DNA from: Albula goreensis
Taxonomy: Eukaryota > Chordata > Actinopteri > Albuliformes > Albulidae
Direction of reading: 5' to 3'
Assembly: GCA_022829145.1 (NCBI GenBank)
Contig: CM040742.1
Span: 6,879,538 to 6,943,537, forward strand
Length of the DNA: 64,000 bases
Position 1 is the stretch's first letter; each line of letters opens with the position of its first letter. Shown piece after piece: positions 33,701 to 64,000 of the stretch. A model generated the notes under the pieces. That model was not told where the DNA came from, searched no databases, and was given only the letters and a program-made list of their open reading frames with translations. The position numbers and the translations under genes were made by a program.

Positions 33701-36700
33701 TTTGGAACTTCAGATTGCTGTTTCGCGGTATAAAAGAGATGCAAGTTTCCTGGTCACACTGAAAACCAGTAGAGGATACTATACCCAAGATCAAGAGATG
33801 GTTATGTACCAATGACATATGCTACTTTCTGAAACCTTCTGATTGGTTATCATAATAAGTGTAGGCTACAACGTTCAGCAAGACAAGGCCCTAATGGAAG
33901 AATGCCTTCTTTATCAAGATGTATTATGTGGCTATCTTTATGATTGCAGCATTATAAAATTGAAATGTATTTGCAAAGCAGCTCTCTCTGTTTCTAGTTG
34001 CAGCAGCTGTCCGTAAGCCATTGTGCAGAGGTGTCGTCTCTCAGAAAAACTGCTGCCGACCTGCAGGAGAAACTAAACCATGCCACACAAGAGATAACTA
34101 ACCTAGAGAGGCTTCTGCAGCAAGCATGTGAGGAGAGAGACAAGCTCACAGAGGAACTAAGGTGCACCTTCCTTTAATATTTATATTTATTATGTTTCCA
34201 TAAGGGGTTTCTAAAGCCGCCCGGCTGGGTGGGACATTTCTATGTAAATTATAACATGAATATCCAGTCCTCTGATTACAAAAGTTGAAATTTGTTCTCC
34301 AGAAGTGTGTTTTAATTGTCCATTAGTAGATTAGTGTTGCTCAGGGGTCACATTTATCAATGTTGTGGTAAAAATGGCTGTGCATTTACATCTAAAAGTA
34401 TACAGGCAAAGTGGTCCTATGTCTGTACTTAACAGCCTCACTAAGATATGTTTAGATCCAACCGGCAGCACTTCTTTAAGCTAAATTTGTCTCCAGGCAG
34501 TTTCAGCCATCAGTGTCTGGGTTTCTTTTTTAAGAATGTGTTCTCATAAACTCTTTGTATGATGTTTTTATTCATTTCCTTTTTAAAGAATGTGTTCTCA
34601 TAAAATTGGTGCATAAGGATTTTATTCTTTTTTCACAGTCAAGTTGGAAATGCATATGAGACTCAGTCAGTCACATTGCAGAGACTAAGGAATTACGTTG
34701 GACAACTTGTACCAGAGAGACAAGAAGAGGAAAAACTAAGTCACACTGTTCAGGTGGATATGTACCCAATCGGCAATTGATAGTAGCTAAATTCACATAT
34801 CACTGTTTCACCTCAAACTTATTGCCTTCATAGAAACTTGAGAGGGAGAAGGAGAATCTCCAAGTAACTGCAGAGCTTTTGACAGTAAGACTGAACTCTC
34901 TAAATGACATACTGGCTATACAGGAGAAGGAGATGGGAGACAAGGTAAGTAGTGTTTACTGCTCTTTCAGACAAACCGCTGCGGCTCTTTTGTTTAAGAC
35001 AGTTGTCCTAATTTATCATTTGTAAGCTCAAAAGGTATTTAAATCTGTAAATCCCTGTCTTTCATTTATCTGAACCACCTCTGGTTCTCTAAGGGTTTGA
35101 GATTACTAAGGCCCTACTGTACTAACAGGTGCTAAAAGGAGGTCTAACTGCTTAGTAGTGTTCTCAGTGTAATAACTTTCAGAAAAGCTGTAGTTTAATT
35201 TCTATTCATTGTATTCCTGCTATTAAGCATATGTATTCATTTGGAAGGTTTCGCGATTGAACTGGCTTGGGGTTTTAATATTTCAGTGCATTTTATTTGT
35301 ATGAAATTCAGAAATGGCGTAGTGGGAGTAGTGGGTTTAAATTGGTCTCAGATGGTGAGGTTAAGATTTCCATGTTCTCTGGTAATAAAAGTAAGGATCT
35401 CAGTCTTCTTTTTTTTACTTAAGGCAATGTTTTAAGTGGTCAAATGTTTTGAAAGTGTGGACATCCCATTTAACATGTATTACCCTAGTATGAGAATGGA
35501 TGTTTCAGAATGAATCTCTTTTTGAATCGCCTAATCAAGTGAAAAACCCTGACAAGCTACATCTAACACCAAGTTTTGCTATGTCTTACAGCTACCCTGG
35601 ATTCCACTTGTTTGCTGCATTGATGTCTCTCTCTTCCTCAGATCCTGTCAGATCCACTTTCGAAAGCCGGCCCAAAAGGCAGTCGGCTACTCCATTGCTG
35701 GAGGGAGAAAGTGTTTGTCTTGTTGGTGCAGCTTCGCTCAAAGGACATTGAGCTACGAAGAGAGAAAGTCAAACTTCTCACTACAGTAAGTCTTTGATGC
35801 TAAATTTTAATGCAATTAAGCAATCTCTTTGATGTAGTGTGATAGCATATATATTTGATGTAGTATAACACAGTCGACTCGTACATCTAGGGGTCCTGGC
35901 CTACTGACGCAAATGTGGCCGTTAAGAACTCCTTTGCCCAAAATTTATCCTGCTATTTATGACATTATTGTGTCAGTCCTTGGCATTTTTAGATGATTGA
36001 CAGATGGCTTACAGATTACAGATAACTGTAAAATAAACAGAGTGAAGTGAGTGAGATGTTCACACCAGAAAACATTTAGCTCAGAAATTTTTAAAAAAAT
36101 TCTGTATTGGATCTTCTCTATATATACTGCCCTGCTCAAGCAAGAAACAAGTGAGGTTGCTCTAATTTTATGGAAATGTGTCATGGAAATGTTTTATCCA
36201 TGTTCAGGTAGATTTGTAATATGGATATTTATACAACAGTTAGTTACAACCAAGTAATTTGATTGGACAAGAGGCATGTAGGGCAGTGTCAGTATAATGG
36301 GTAGTGCCATTTGGCTCTTGAGATCTGAATTCTGGGTTTGGTGACACACGGCAGGGGTGTCCCTTTTGAAAATTCAGGCAGCATGACAACAGTGACCCTG
36401 GTTCTGCTGTATTACATGTGCCACTTGCAAATCCTTGCGAACGCTTGTCTGATTATTGAAACAGTGGTTAACGTGTACCTGCCAACGTTAAGTTAAAAAA
36501 TCATTTTAAGTGGAGTAGACAGAAATAAAGATGTTTGCCCCCACCCTCCCGCCGAGTTTGAACTGAAAAGCTGTCACTGATATACGTGTGATAGATAGTG
36601 TACAATTAAGTTTGTGTATTTAGATATCCACTCTAGAGGAGGAGGTGAAGAGACAGACAAACCAGGCCAGCGTGTTCCAGCACAGCCTACAGGACAGGAT

Positions 36701-39700
36701 TGCTGAGCTTGACCTGGAGAAAGTTAGAAAAGAGGTAAGTTATTTGTTTTTGCATCTTGGTCACATTTTAACTTTGGCATCCATATCACAATATCTACAT
36801 TGTCTATGAACTCTCAGTCTTGTATTCTGAATAATTCCTTTTTCTCTTATACCTCCCAGTAAAGCCGTTTTCTCATATGAGCTCCGGACATTTTCCGGAG
36901 TTGCACTTTCACACATGTAGCACAGACCTACATCTCTGTAATCCCGACTAGGCCGTACTCACCATGACAGCCTCAGTTTCCCATAAATATTTTTGTAACA
37001 TTTCTAAACCAGCCTGCACCCGCCCACTCTTGCCTACATCTTTAATATGAATTCTGCTCTGAAAGTTCTTTGTTTACGACACTCTCACTGGCATCATTAT
37101 ACATGATACCTTGATAAGTCAACATGAGCAATCTGTACCTCCCTACCATAAAGACTAAGCTCAAAATCTGCTTGCGTTTTCCAGGCTTTATAAATGAATC
37201 ATGTAAATGCATTCTGTTGTTAATAATATCTTTTTCTGTTTTTATCACCTCATTTTAAGAATTTTGTCATGGTGACATTACCTCACGCGAGTTTCTGACG
37301 GTTAGTCGGTGATCCTTTTGTCGAGTAATGCAGAGTTCTCTCACGTTTTCTGGGGCGACTTCTGTATCTGTGTTGGCTATTTCAGACTGTGGAGCTGGAG
37401 CTGGTTCAGACCCTGGATGAAAATAGGCGACTGAAGGGACTGCGTGAAGTGGCAGGCTCTGCCGTAAAAACAATGACTGAATCGGTGCAGAGGTAGGTCT
37501 CCTGTTTCCGCACTAAGGGCTGTCTCAGCTTGAGGAGTACAGTCTCTCAACATTAGCTCATTCTAGAGTCCTCCCCATATTAGAACTCCTGAACAAACCA
37601 AGTGAGGAAAAATCCTTCAAATGAATGTTTTTCTGTCTCACTCTGTCCACTAAGGAATGTTCACTAGTTGCATCCTACTAACTCTATATCCAGTTGAATG
37701 AAAAATATAATTCATCAGTTAGGAATGTATGTATGTTGTGCACTTTTTCACATCTGCAGTGCTCCTAATGACAGAAACTGTAACGTTTTCTCTGCAGATT
37801 CAGTCTGGTATTTGAGGATAAGGTAGCAGAGTTACACGCAGCCCAAAGACGTCTTCATAGTCTGGGACAGAGGCTGACTTTGCGAAGGGAAGAGTTGACA
37901 CCATCCAAGGTCAGACCTGATGATGAATCCGCTTCATATTAGATATGCTCAAATTCTAACAATCCAATAACCACCCCCCTGCCCCCCACCCAAGATAAAC
38001 TGCATGTATGTTAGAGATAGTATTTTGGCGATTTTCATGTTGCCGCCGTTCTGTGTAACCACAGCAGTATTTATCGATGTCTTACAGGGCTAATGATGAG
38101 AAAGGAGGCTCTATGGAGAGTACAGCAAGCTTCTAAGCAGGCAGGCCCTGCCGCTGAAAGGTACGGTAACTGAGTGCAGTCTCAGTTCTCCAGCTTCCTG
38201 ACCCTCCATGCATGACGGACTGTGGTATCAGTTACAGATCAATACTCATAAAGGGCCCATTCGCTCATGAAACTCCGGACTTGGCTGAAGAACATTGTGC
38301 CAGCTACTGAAGACTTTCTGTTGGGCTTGAAAAATTAGCATTTTTATATCTTTTAGGAGAAACGTATTCCCTTTATACGCACAGTTCTGATGGGTCGTCT
38401 TATTAAGCCTTTATCTGCAGAACAACAACAAACACAGAGCAGTGGGTCTATGGGGATCGTAAGGCAATTTAAAAAACGCTCTGGTAGAAACTGCAGTATT
38501 TCCCGTGAGTGTTCCTGGATCGTTGTTTGTTGTTTACTTTTGTACCTCAGATGTACTTTGCTTTTCCACGTGTCGCCAAGATGCCTGGAGTGTTCAGGAT
38601 TCCACATGCAGAACAATCTCTCATAAAGTCCTGCTGTATATGCTATACGCTATCGGAGAGACTTGTTATGTGATTATTAAAGTCCTTTTCAGATAGAATA
38701 TCACCAAACATGCAGCTTCACGGCACCTTCTTGTCATCCTTTCTCACAAGATGTCAGATGATCACTCTCTGAAAGAGGTCCCTCTTACTCCTTTGCACAC
38801 ATAATGCAAAATGTCTTAATTAATGTGAGGCCGAGAGAATAGTTCAGTTCTGGGGTAAAGGAAGAGAAGTATTATGTGTTTGTATTATGTATTAATAACT
38901 ATTTATTATATTTTGGTATAATTATGTTTGCATTATATATTAACGGTTATGTATTATGTATCCTTATAATGTAAATGTATTTGGATTTATATTCATGTAT
39001 ATCATTTATTACTTTAAATGTATAACACTAATATTATAATTTATAATTGTATATATTTTACTTGGCTATGTACCATTCTTCCTGGCCATGCTGATATGAC
39101 TTAGATTTTAATTAATAGAATTGCTGTAGCATTATTGAAAGATGCATTTTTGATTTGTTGATGACTTTGTTTCCAATCCTTGTAAGTCGCTTTGGATAGT
39201 AGCGTCTGCCAAATGAATAAATGTAGATGTAAGTACCCCCTGCAGGAAGAGAAGTACTCCCTGATTGTTGCTGATTGCTACAAATTGTCCCATTTGATTT
39301 CTAAATGCTACTTCTCCCAAAGGTTGCACTAAGCTCCCAGCTGTTCTTCCAGCATGTGTTTAGCCTATTATTAATGTGCTCCATTTATTGCAATATACTG
39401 AACTATTTAGTTATCCTTAATATTTAAAAACAAAACAATCAGTGGAAGCTCATGTATAGCATGTACACTTCATTCCTTCTCTCTCTCTCTCTCTCCCTTC
39501 CTCCCTCCCTCCTGCCAGGTCCTCCTATGACAGCCTGCACACAGAGCTGGCACAGGTGTGCGAGGAAAGGAACAATCTTGTGCAGGAGCTCAAACGTACT
39601 CCAGAGCTCATTGAGAGGGCCCTGTCGGAGGCTCAGGAGCACTGTACGTCCATTTCTTTCCTGTTTACTACACCTTATCTTGATCCATGATTCATAATTT

Positions 39701-42325
39701 AAACTTTGCTGACATTTCATGTTTAAAATTTAGAAATTGTACAGTGAAGCACACTGAAGTTCTACACCTCAGAATGCTTGATGGCTTGTCTGCTTGTAAC
39801 TTAAATGTCATACCTGTAGGAGTTTCTGTATCTTTACACTGTAGTATTTGTATGCTTTTTGCTTTTTTGCTACATAGTTGATTCTGAACTGAGACAGTTG
39901 AGACAGTCCCTGCAACAGAGCAGGGAGAGGGCCCTACTGTGTGAGGCAGGCCAGTCTCAGGCAAAGCTGGAGCTCGAGGAGGCCTGCAGAGATGTGGAGG
40001 AGCAGAAGGAGAACCTGACCCAGCTTCAAGCCCAGCTGGTGGACCAGCAGAAGAAGAGTGAGAAAGGTAAGGGTTAAATGAGGTTTGCCTGCCCCTTTCT
40101 ACAGAGAGAACTCTCTTGGTAGTTGAGGAATGCTGTATGGTTGTCTTATTTAAATGGACCAAACCAAAGTACCAGTAGCCAAATTGTCTGTCTGAACTAG
40201 TCTCCCAGAAGAGTAGTGTGGCAGCTTTCATTATTTAACAAAATTGTCATATCTTAAAAGAATCATGTTTTGACCCATACTAAATGCATATAAAAAAGGA
40301 TACAAACCAGACTTAGTCCATTTTCTCAATTTTAATATCATTGAGACTTGTATTTCGGCTTAAGTTGATCTACCAAATTTCTCTGCCTGTCAACAATTTC
40401 ATCGAGTTTCGTTTGTCATGTACGTTTTCAGGTTCATTTGAAGGACAAAACATGTAAAACCACAATTTAGTTATTAATTAAAATAAGAGGGGAGTTGTCT
40501 TAATTAATGAGAACCAGAATAATCAGTACTACACAAAACTGATGAGAAACCTCACTCTGGCCACAAAAAGATATGAAATGGAGGGGCAATGAGGGTGTGT
40601 TCTCCGGACATTGTTGTATGTTTGTTGTTCACCAGCACTGCAAGAGAAGGTGTCAGAGATCGAAACACGCTTTATGAAACAGATGCGGGAGCTGGAGTCT
40701 CAGCTTAACACGGCCCGACGAGAGCACACCAAAGCAGGTATGAGCCTTAAAGAGCCTCTGTCGTATCTCCAGAAATGCTCTGTCTCCTTAACATGAAATA
40801 AAAATGTGTCAGATGTTGTAAGGTAAGAGAACCCCACAGGCAACGATCTTCATCCCAGTTTATGCACTTGGAAGCTTTGTTGGCAATTTTCAGCAAAGCT
40901 TTCATTGGCATTTGCATGCTCACACTTGGTGTGCTGTGGGGGTGTACTTGCAGTGTAAAATTACAGTAAATTGTTTCCCGTTGTGGGATGTTCTAGCATT
41001 CTCTCGTTTCAGATGTAAATGGGCGCTCTCTTTCCATGTATTGTAATGTCATGCAAACACGACATGGCTAAAAATCCGGTATCCTAATAATGTTAATGTC
41101 CGTGACCACGGTAAGTAAAAGTTGTGTATGCATCTACGCTATCAGTAAGTGTAGTTACTCACACAACGTATTTCACTGATCGTTACCCTGGCAGTGGTCA
41201 CTCTGAGACAGCTGGAGAGACAAGCAGAGAGAGAGCGAGAGCGAACGAAAGAGGTGCAAAACCTACAAAATGAACAGATCCAGAGAGAAATGGAGGAATT
41301 ACAGAGGCAGATTCAGGAAACTGACAGGGACAGAAATCTGCTGTTGGTAAGTCTCCCTGCTGTGAACCAAGTGGCATTATGAAATCATACATGGCCTTAA
41401 ACATTTATTTTCAGTGGTTGACATGAATTTTATATACAAAATTTTCATAAATGGTACTGTTTAATGCCTCGCTTGTGCTACATGATTTAACCCCAGTTAA
41501 TTTGTTGTTAAACCGTCCAGAGTTTTGTGCAATCGTTGGGGAAACTTTGCATGTGTGTTGCGTAAAAGAAAAATATCCTAGAATGACAGCGTTTGCTGCT
41601 GTTAATTTTGAATGTTTAAATTAAAAATATTGAATGTTTAAATAATAGCATGCTTTTATACCATTTTTTTCCATATAAGAAAGAGAATGGATGGGTTTGG
41701 CTGAGGGCTTTTAAAGTTTATTGATGGCTAGTTTCTATTTTGTGGACACTGAATTTACCCATAATCACCTGTGCATGTATTCGCTATTTGAGAATACTGC
41801 ACTGTGTGACCCAATCACCCCTAATGCCGTGCTTGTTTAGTCTTTCTGTGCTCCTTTCAGAAAAACTGAAGAAAAGAAGGACTTTTCAAGAAAGCGTGAA
41901 ATAGGCTGAACTTTACTGTTATGTTCTCACAGGCAACAGTACAGGAAAATGGCCTTTTGGAACTGTATAAAAAGGCAAGGACCACATCGCTCCATAAACC
42001 CAGATCTCTCAGCGAGCCGCTGCAGGGGAGACCCTCAGCTAGGGCTGTGGCTTCTGCGTGTCCAGCCAAGCAAGTCACAAAAGGTGATGGTTTCCCTTCA
42101 TAACCATGATTAATGTGTCTGTAAATTGTATTTCTTCTGATCGCGACCCATTGCATTTATTGCAACGTCTGTCTGCTTTCCGTTCTACATTCAGATTCTT
42201 TGCGGTCTGTTCTGGATGAAGTGCAAGCATTAAGTGCGCTGTTTTCAATGACCCAGATTCCTCAAGTGAGGAAGACTGGGGTGGAGAAACCAAAGAAACC
42301 TGAAGGCCTACATCAGAATATTTAA
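30709..42325 (+). CDS. cchcr1: Coiled-coil alpha-helical rod protein 1
   Basis: Nineteen coding exons: 30709-30775, 31601-31895, 32296-32469, 32966-33083, 33206-33370, 33998-34161, 34639-34753, 34834-34944, 35642-35785, 36624-36735, 37386-37492, 37798-37909, 38088-38160, 39519-39643, 39878-40066, 40636-40737, 41195-41346, 41933-42083 and 42195-42325. The product is ~868 residues, nearly all heptad-type coiled coil. Identity rests on NDLIPPSHF (exon 2), CWREKVFVLLVQL (exon 9), HSLQDRIAELDLEK (exon 10), QEKVSEIETR...NTARREHTKAVVTLRQ (exons 16-17) and DRNLLLATVQENGLLELYKK (exons 17-18), all placed as in human CCHCR1. Known roles: centriole/P-body component linked to keratinocytes; in human the gene lies in the MHC psoriasis region. 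Two frame breaks: exon 10 has four A at 36720-36723 where three fit, giving TAG at 36726-36728; exon 12 has three T at 37879-37881 where four fit. They cancel overall but ruin the part between. Confidence 0.92.
39020..39237 (+). mobile_element. L2-type LINE 3' tail in CCHCR1 intron 13
   Basis: It shares ATTGTATATATTTTACTTGG, CTATG.ACCATTCTT and the tail TTGTAAGTCGCTTTGGATAG, AGCGTCTGCCAAATGAATAA with the copy at 14617-14940. It is 5'-truncated further than that copy; only the non-coding end remains. Confidence 0.7.
39478..39517 (+). repeat. Long polypyrimidine tract before CCHCR1 exon 14
   Basis: (CT)n followed by CCTTCCTCCCTCCCTCCTGC and CAG. It is both a simple repeat and the splice acceptor tract of exon 14. 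Confidence 0.7.
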
Positions 42326-42484
42326 AACAATTTCATAAATACATTAAATACATTAATAATCTTCATTGGTCATCTTATCAGAATAGTCTTCAAAGAATGT
42401 AGATCATTCCTAAAATGAAAATGACTGCAGTGTTTGACAATCGTTCATACACACTATGCTGTTGTCTTGAGATGCTGAATGTGC

Positions 42485-42490
42485 AATAAA
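42485..42490 (+). terminator. CCHCR1 poly(A) signal AATAAA
   Basis: The first AATAAA after the stop codon, 160 bases downstream. Further AATAAA copies follow near 42611 and 42776. Confidence 0.45.
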
Positions 42491-42499
42491 ATGGAGAAA

Positions 42500-43960
42500 A
42501 TGAAATTAAATAGGCGTCAAAATTTACCAGGATATTTTATCGCACACAGTCTTCAGTATGTTCTAGGATCACTTATACATGTGGACATTCTGTCTTGATT
42601 TTGCAATATAATAAAAGCTGTGAATGTGATCAGTTGCCAGTAGAAGCATGGTGCTTAAATATTGAACGATTCTTAAGATTCTGTTTCTTTGTTTCTGTAA
42701 TGGTCGGCAAAAACCCTGTTAAATTCTGAATGACGTTTTGTTTGTTGGGATGAGGGGTGGGGTTCACATAGAAAAAATAAAGCACTTTAACCATCACACT
42801 TGTGTAGAAGTCATTTTCCAAAAAAATAATTGCATGCTAATTCAAACTAGCTGAGATGCAGAGGGACCCATACTAGACCAAAATATTGAACTTATATTAC
42901 TTATTCATTGATTCTGCATATATTACATATCGCTATCTTAATGAGCCACTCTTTTCCTGCTCATTATATTTTACCATCTACAAATGGCACATCAGATGTT
43001 ACCATCAGATGAAGTAATTAAACTAGAACCACTTTCAGAACTATTAGCACCCTTGCTGAATATGTGGCAGTAGGCTGTGCAAGATAAACCAAAAATTGTA
43101 GAATTTCAGAAAAATCTTGTGTGTATTCAAATGAATTTGTTAAGCAATTTTTGTATTTATGTAAGATTTGAATATTATTGTCACCTGTTGTTGTGAAGAA
43201 ATTTAGTATTTAGGAAGTTGGATTTTTTCAAATGTCTCTTGTGTGTAATAAAGCCGCTGTAAGAATCACCCACACAGAGTGCCAGACTTACACTTCCCTT
43301 GGAGAAACGTTTTAAGCCGTAATGCAGTGGTATGGTGTTCTTCAGGTGTAGTTTGTGCTACATGATTGGCTAAATCAGTAGATTCCATTGAGCCTATCAG
43401 AGCAAAGCAGCCTGAAATCATGAGCTTGGGACCACTCTGCCTCACCAAGGACATTTTGAATTTTCGAAAGTAATAAAATTGGTTCCTTGTACTTTAAGGG
43501 ACACCACAAGGCTTACTAACAAAAATGTAAAATGGGAAGTGTTACTCAGAGAGGAGAGAATAGGCAGAACGGCTTTGGAGATGGCCCATAAGAGTTGCCC
43601 ATCAAGAGGGCCGTGGAGGCATTATGAAGAGGTTACGAGTTCAAGTCCATCCTGAAAGGGGTAAGAATGAGGATATGAGGGTAAATAATTTGCATTAATA
43701 GGTTTAAATCACTTTTATTACTGCTCCATGGGGTTCATTGCACTTTAATGCTCATTTTATGGCTTTGTTTATTGCCTTTTTTCTCACTGTGTGTTAGTGT
43801 GCTGTCATTGTTTTATTGTTGATATTTGTCATGGTGTTGCTATGGTGCTGTTAGTATGTTCTTGTATGTATATCTGTATGGGTAATTCTACCGCAAAGCA
43901 ACCAATGGCCCCATGTGACCCTCTCCAGTCTTCCATTTTGTGTGCAGATAATACTAATTA
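42500..43960. other. Intergenic stretch after CCHCR1
   Basis: No gene is supported. A - strand open frame at 43266-43454 has no family signature. Near 43.6 kb, GGTTACGAGTTCAAGTCCAT resembles a tRNA B box, so a degraded tRNA-derived SINE is possible but not demonstrable. Confidence 0.3.
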
Positions 43961-43966
43961 TATCAG

Positions 43967-44080
43967 TGGTTCTCAACCTTTTTGCCTCCAAGGCACCCCC
44001 ATGTCCATGGAAATATTCCAGGAGCGCCAAATGAGACATGATAACCTGTCTTTCATCATTACAATTCAATCTGTATGAAC
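43967..44080 (+). mobile_element. Possible hAT-type element end
   Basis: CAGTGGTTCTCAACCTTTTT followed by GCCTCCAAGGCACCCCCATG is typical of one end of non-autonomous hAT elements. The partner end was not identified, so the extent is a guess. Confidence 0.4.
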
Positions 44081-45162
44081 TCCAGTTCGTTCAGCTTATT
44101 CCATTTAACAAGATAAAAGTGATTTTAAAAAATCACTCAAATATTTACAAAGTAAACTCCTTCAGTGTACTGGAGGGTCCGTGATGGCAAGTGGAGAGAT
44201 TCCACACAAATGAGAAGCATAACAAATCTAAGGGCTTCTGCTGAATCATGAATGAAAGAATTACGACAAGATACTGTGTCAGGTGCCATATTTTTGAGAG
44301 AAAAGCTAAGATTTGTTCTGCACCCTGTAGTGTTTATCTAATACTGTCTTTATGTTAACTGTAAGAATGAAACATCATTCACACCACTTGCCAGTCAAAT
44401 ATGGGTTTCTGCAGACTCTATAGCCAATATGCACATATACTAGTCCTGTCCCGAATGCCTTTTTCCTCATATTGCCTCAACATGGCGTTGCAAACTATGC
44501 TGCTGCACTAAACGGAAAGTGCCCAGCAAAGTGCATTTGCTGGCACTTGAATGATTTCAGAACTCTCGATGAAACTGTACGCTAACCGCCTCTTACAAAC
44601 GTCAAAGTGTGCCAACATTTTTAACTACAGAGCTCGCGTCGAGTGACTCGCAAATGACGCGCCAAGTATATTACATACTCCTCACCTGTATGGTCATTTT
44701 TATCCTTAACATGGACCTATCAAACACGGTGGCCAAGACGTGGAGGCAATTACAACGGCATGCATTTTAATGCGCTGTGCAAATTATATTCGTGATATAG
44801 ATTAACTATACAAAACGGTCATCAAACACAGTGCCTTTGAAATGGTTGGGGTAGACTGAATCGAAGCGTATGTGTGGGTAGTGCGTTTTTATCGATTGCA
44901 TTACCATTTTGCAGCAGTGGGGATGCAAAGACAAACTGATATAATTCAACGTCACATCAAGTTTGATCGATATTTCCCCATGGCCCTATTGGAAGAGCTT
45001 TATTCACAATCAGGGCTCTCAACCGCCGTTTTCGGGACAAGTCCATGCTTTTCTCAGTGACAGAGAATTTAATCTGCATCCCGTCTTGCACTTCAGTGAA
45101 TCCAGTTGGTGCAGTGTGATAGAACAATACACAAAAGGAAGGTATCCTCGTCGTCTTCGGCG

Positions 45163-45195
45163 ATGTGGATGTTTTTCAATGCGCAATCGTTTTAG
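45163..45195 (+). other. Short upstream open frame in the GRIA3 leader
   Basis: ATG TGG ATG TTT TTC ... TTT TAG, ten codons, ends 25 bases before the GRIA3 start codon. If the leader includes it, it could reduce translation of the receptor. The transcription start is not visible, so inclusion is inferred. Confidence 0.3.
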
Positions 45196-45220
45196 AAGTT
45201 GAATTAAAAGGTTGCCTAAC

Positions 45221-63934
<18,714 letters not shown>

Positions 63935-64000
63935 TGAAGAAGCACCTCATAAGCGGCCGTGTCATTGTGACTTTGTCCTCTGAGTACTTCCAAACTGCCC

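Noticed and set aside
43600-43680. tRNA gene or tRNA-derived SINE (GGTTACGAGTTCAAGTCC)
   Set aside because: Only a B-box-like string is present; no A box at the right distance and no cloverleaf could be drawn.

Overview
The window is nuclear DNA of a ray-finned fish, most likely a teleost. The evidence is short-intron vertebrate genes with GT-AG splicing, fish-type L2 LINE tails, Tc1, hAT and Tigger-like fossils, and vertebrate orthologues recognisable residue by residue. The species cannot be told. Six gene loci account for most of the window. No operons, CRISPR arrays, rRNA genes or convincing tRNA genes were seen.

Layout, left to right. PSMD10 (gankyrin, - strand, 938-5424) has five complete coding exons. 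An AT-rich stretch (5.5-8.0 kb) holds an orphan ETS-type promoter motif and some weak Cys-rich exon candidates. A - strand coiled-coil gene that I do not recognise (8049-13205) contains a ~3.1 kb array of about 130 copies of a 24-bp unit. That array is open in all six frames. Beside it lie an hAT transposase fossil and an L2 LINE tail (13.2-14.9 kb). TAF13 (+, 15101-18148) is complete with four coding exons. MICU2 (-, 20693-29294) has 12 coding exons. CCHCR1 (+, 30709-42325) has 19 coding exons. The 5' two thirds of an AMPA receptor gene, best matching GRIA3 (+, 45221-63573), fills the rest and runs off the right edge after exon 11.

TAF13 and MICU2 are tail to tail. MICU2 and CCHCR1 are head to head, 1.4 kb apart. 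The genes have unrelated jobs (proteasome assembly, TFIID, mitochondrial calcium uptake, centriole/coiled-coil, synaptic receptor), so I infer no functional cluster.

The most interesting items are: (1) the six-frame-open, CpG-palindromic coding minisatellite with higher-order repeats and a visible 156-bp seed unit; (2) a ~45-bp motif ending in an ETS site, with identical spacing, just upstream of TAF13 and CCHCR1 and as an orphan copy upstream of PSMD10; (3) single-base homopolymer frame breaks in otherwise well-conserved exons of MICU2 (one) and CCHCR1 (two), plus frame changes in the minisatellite, which look more like assembly indels than gene death but need checking. I found no convincing new multi-gene system. 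Exon boundaries were read by eye from splice sites, reading phase and remembered family sequences; no alignment was run.
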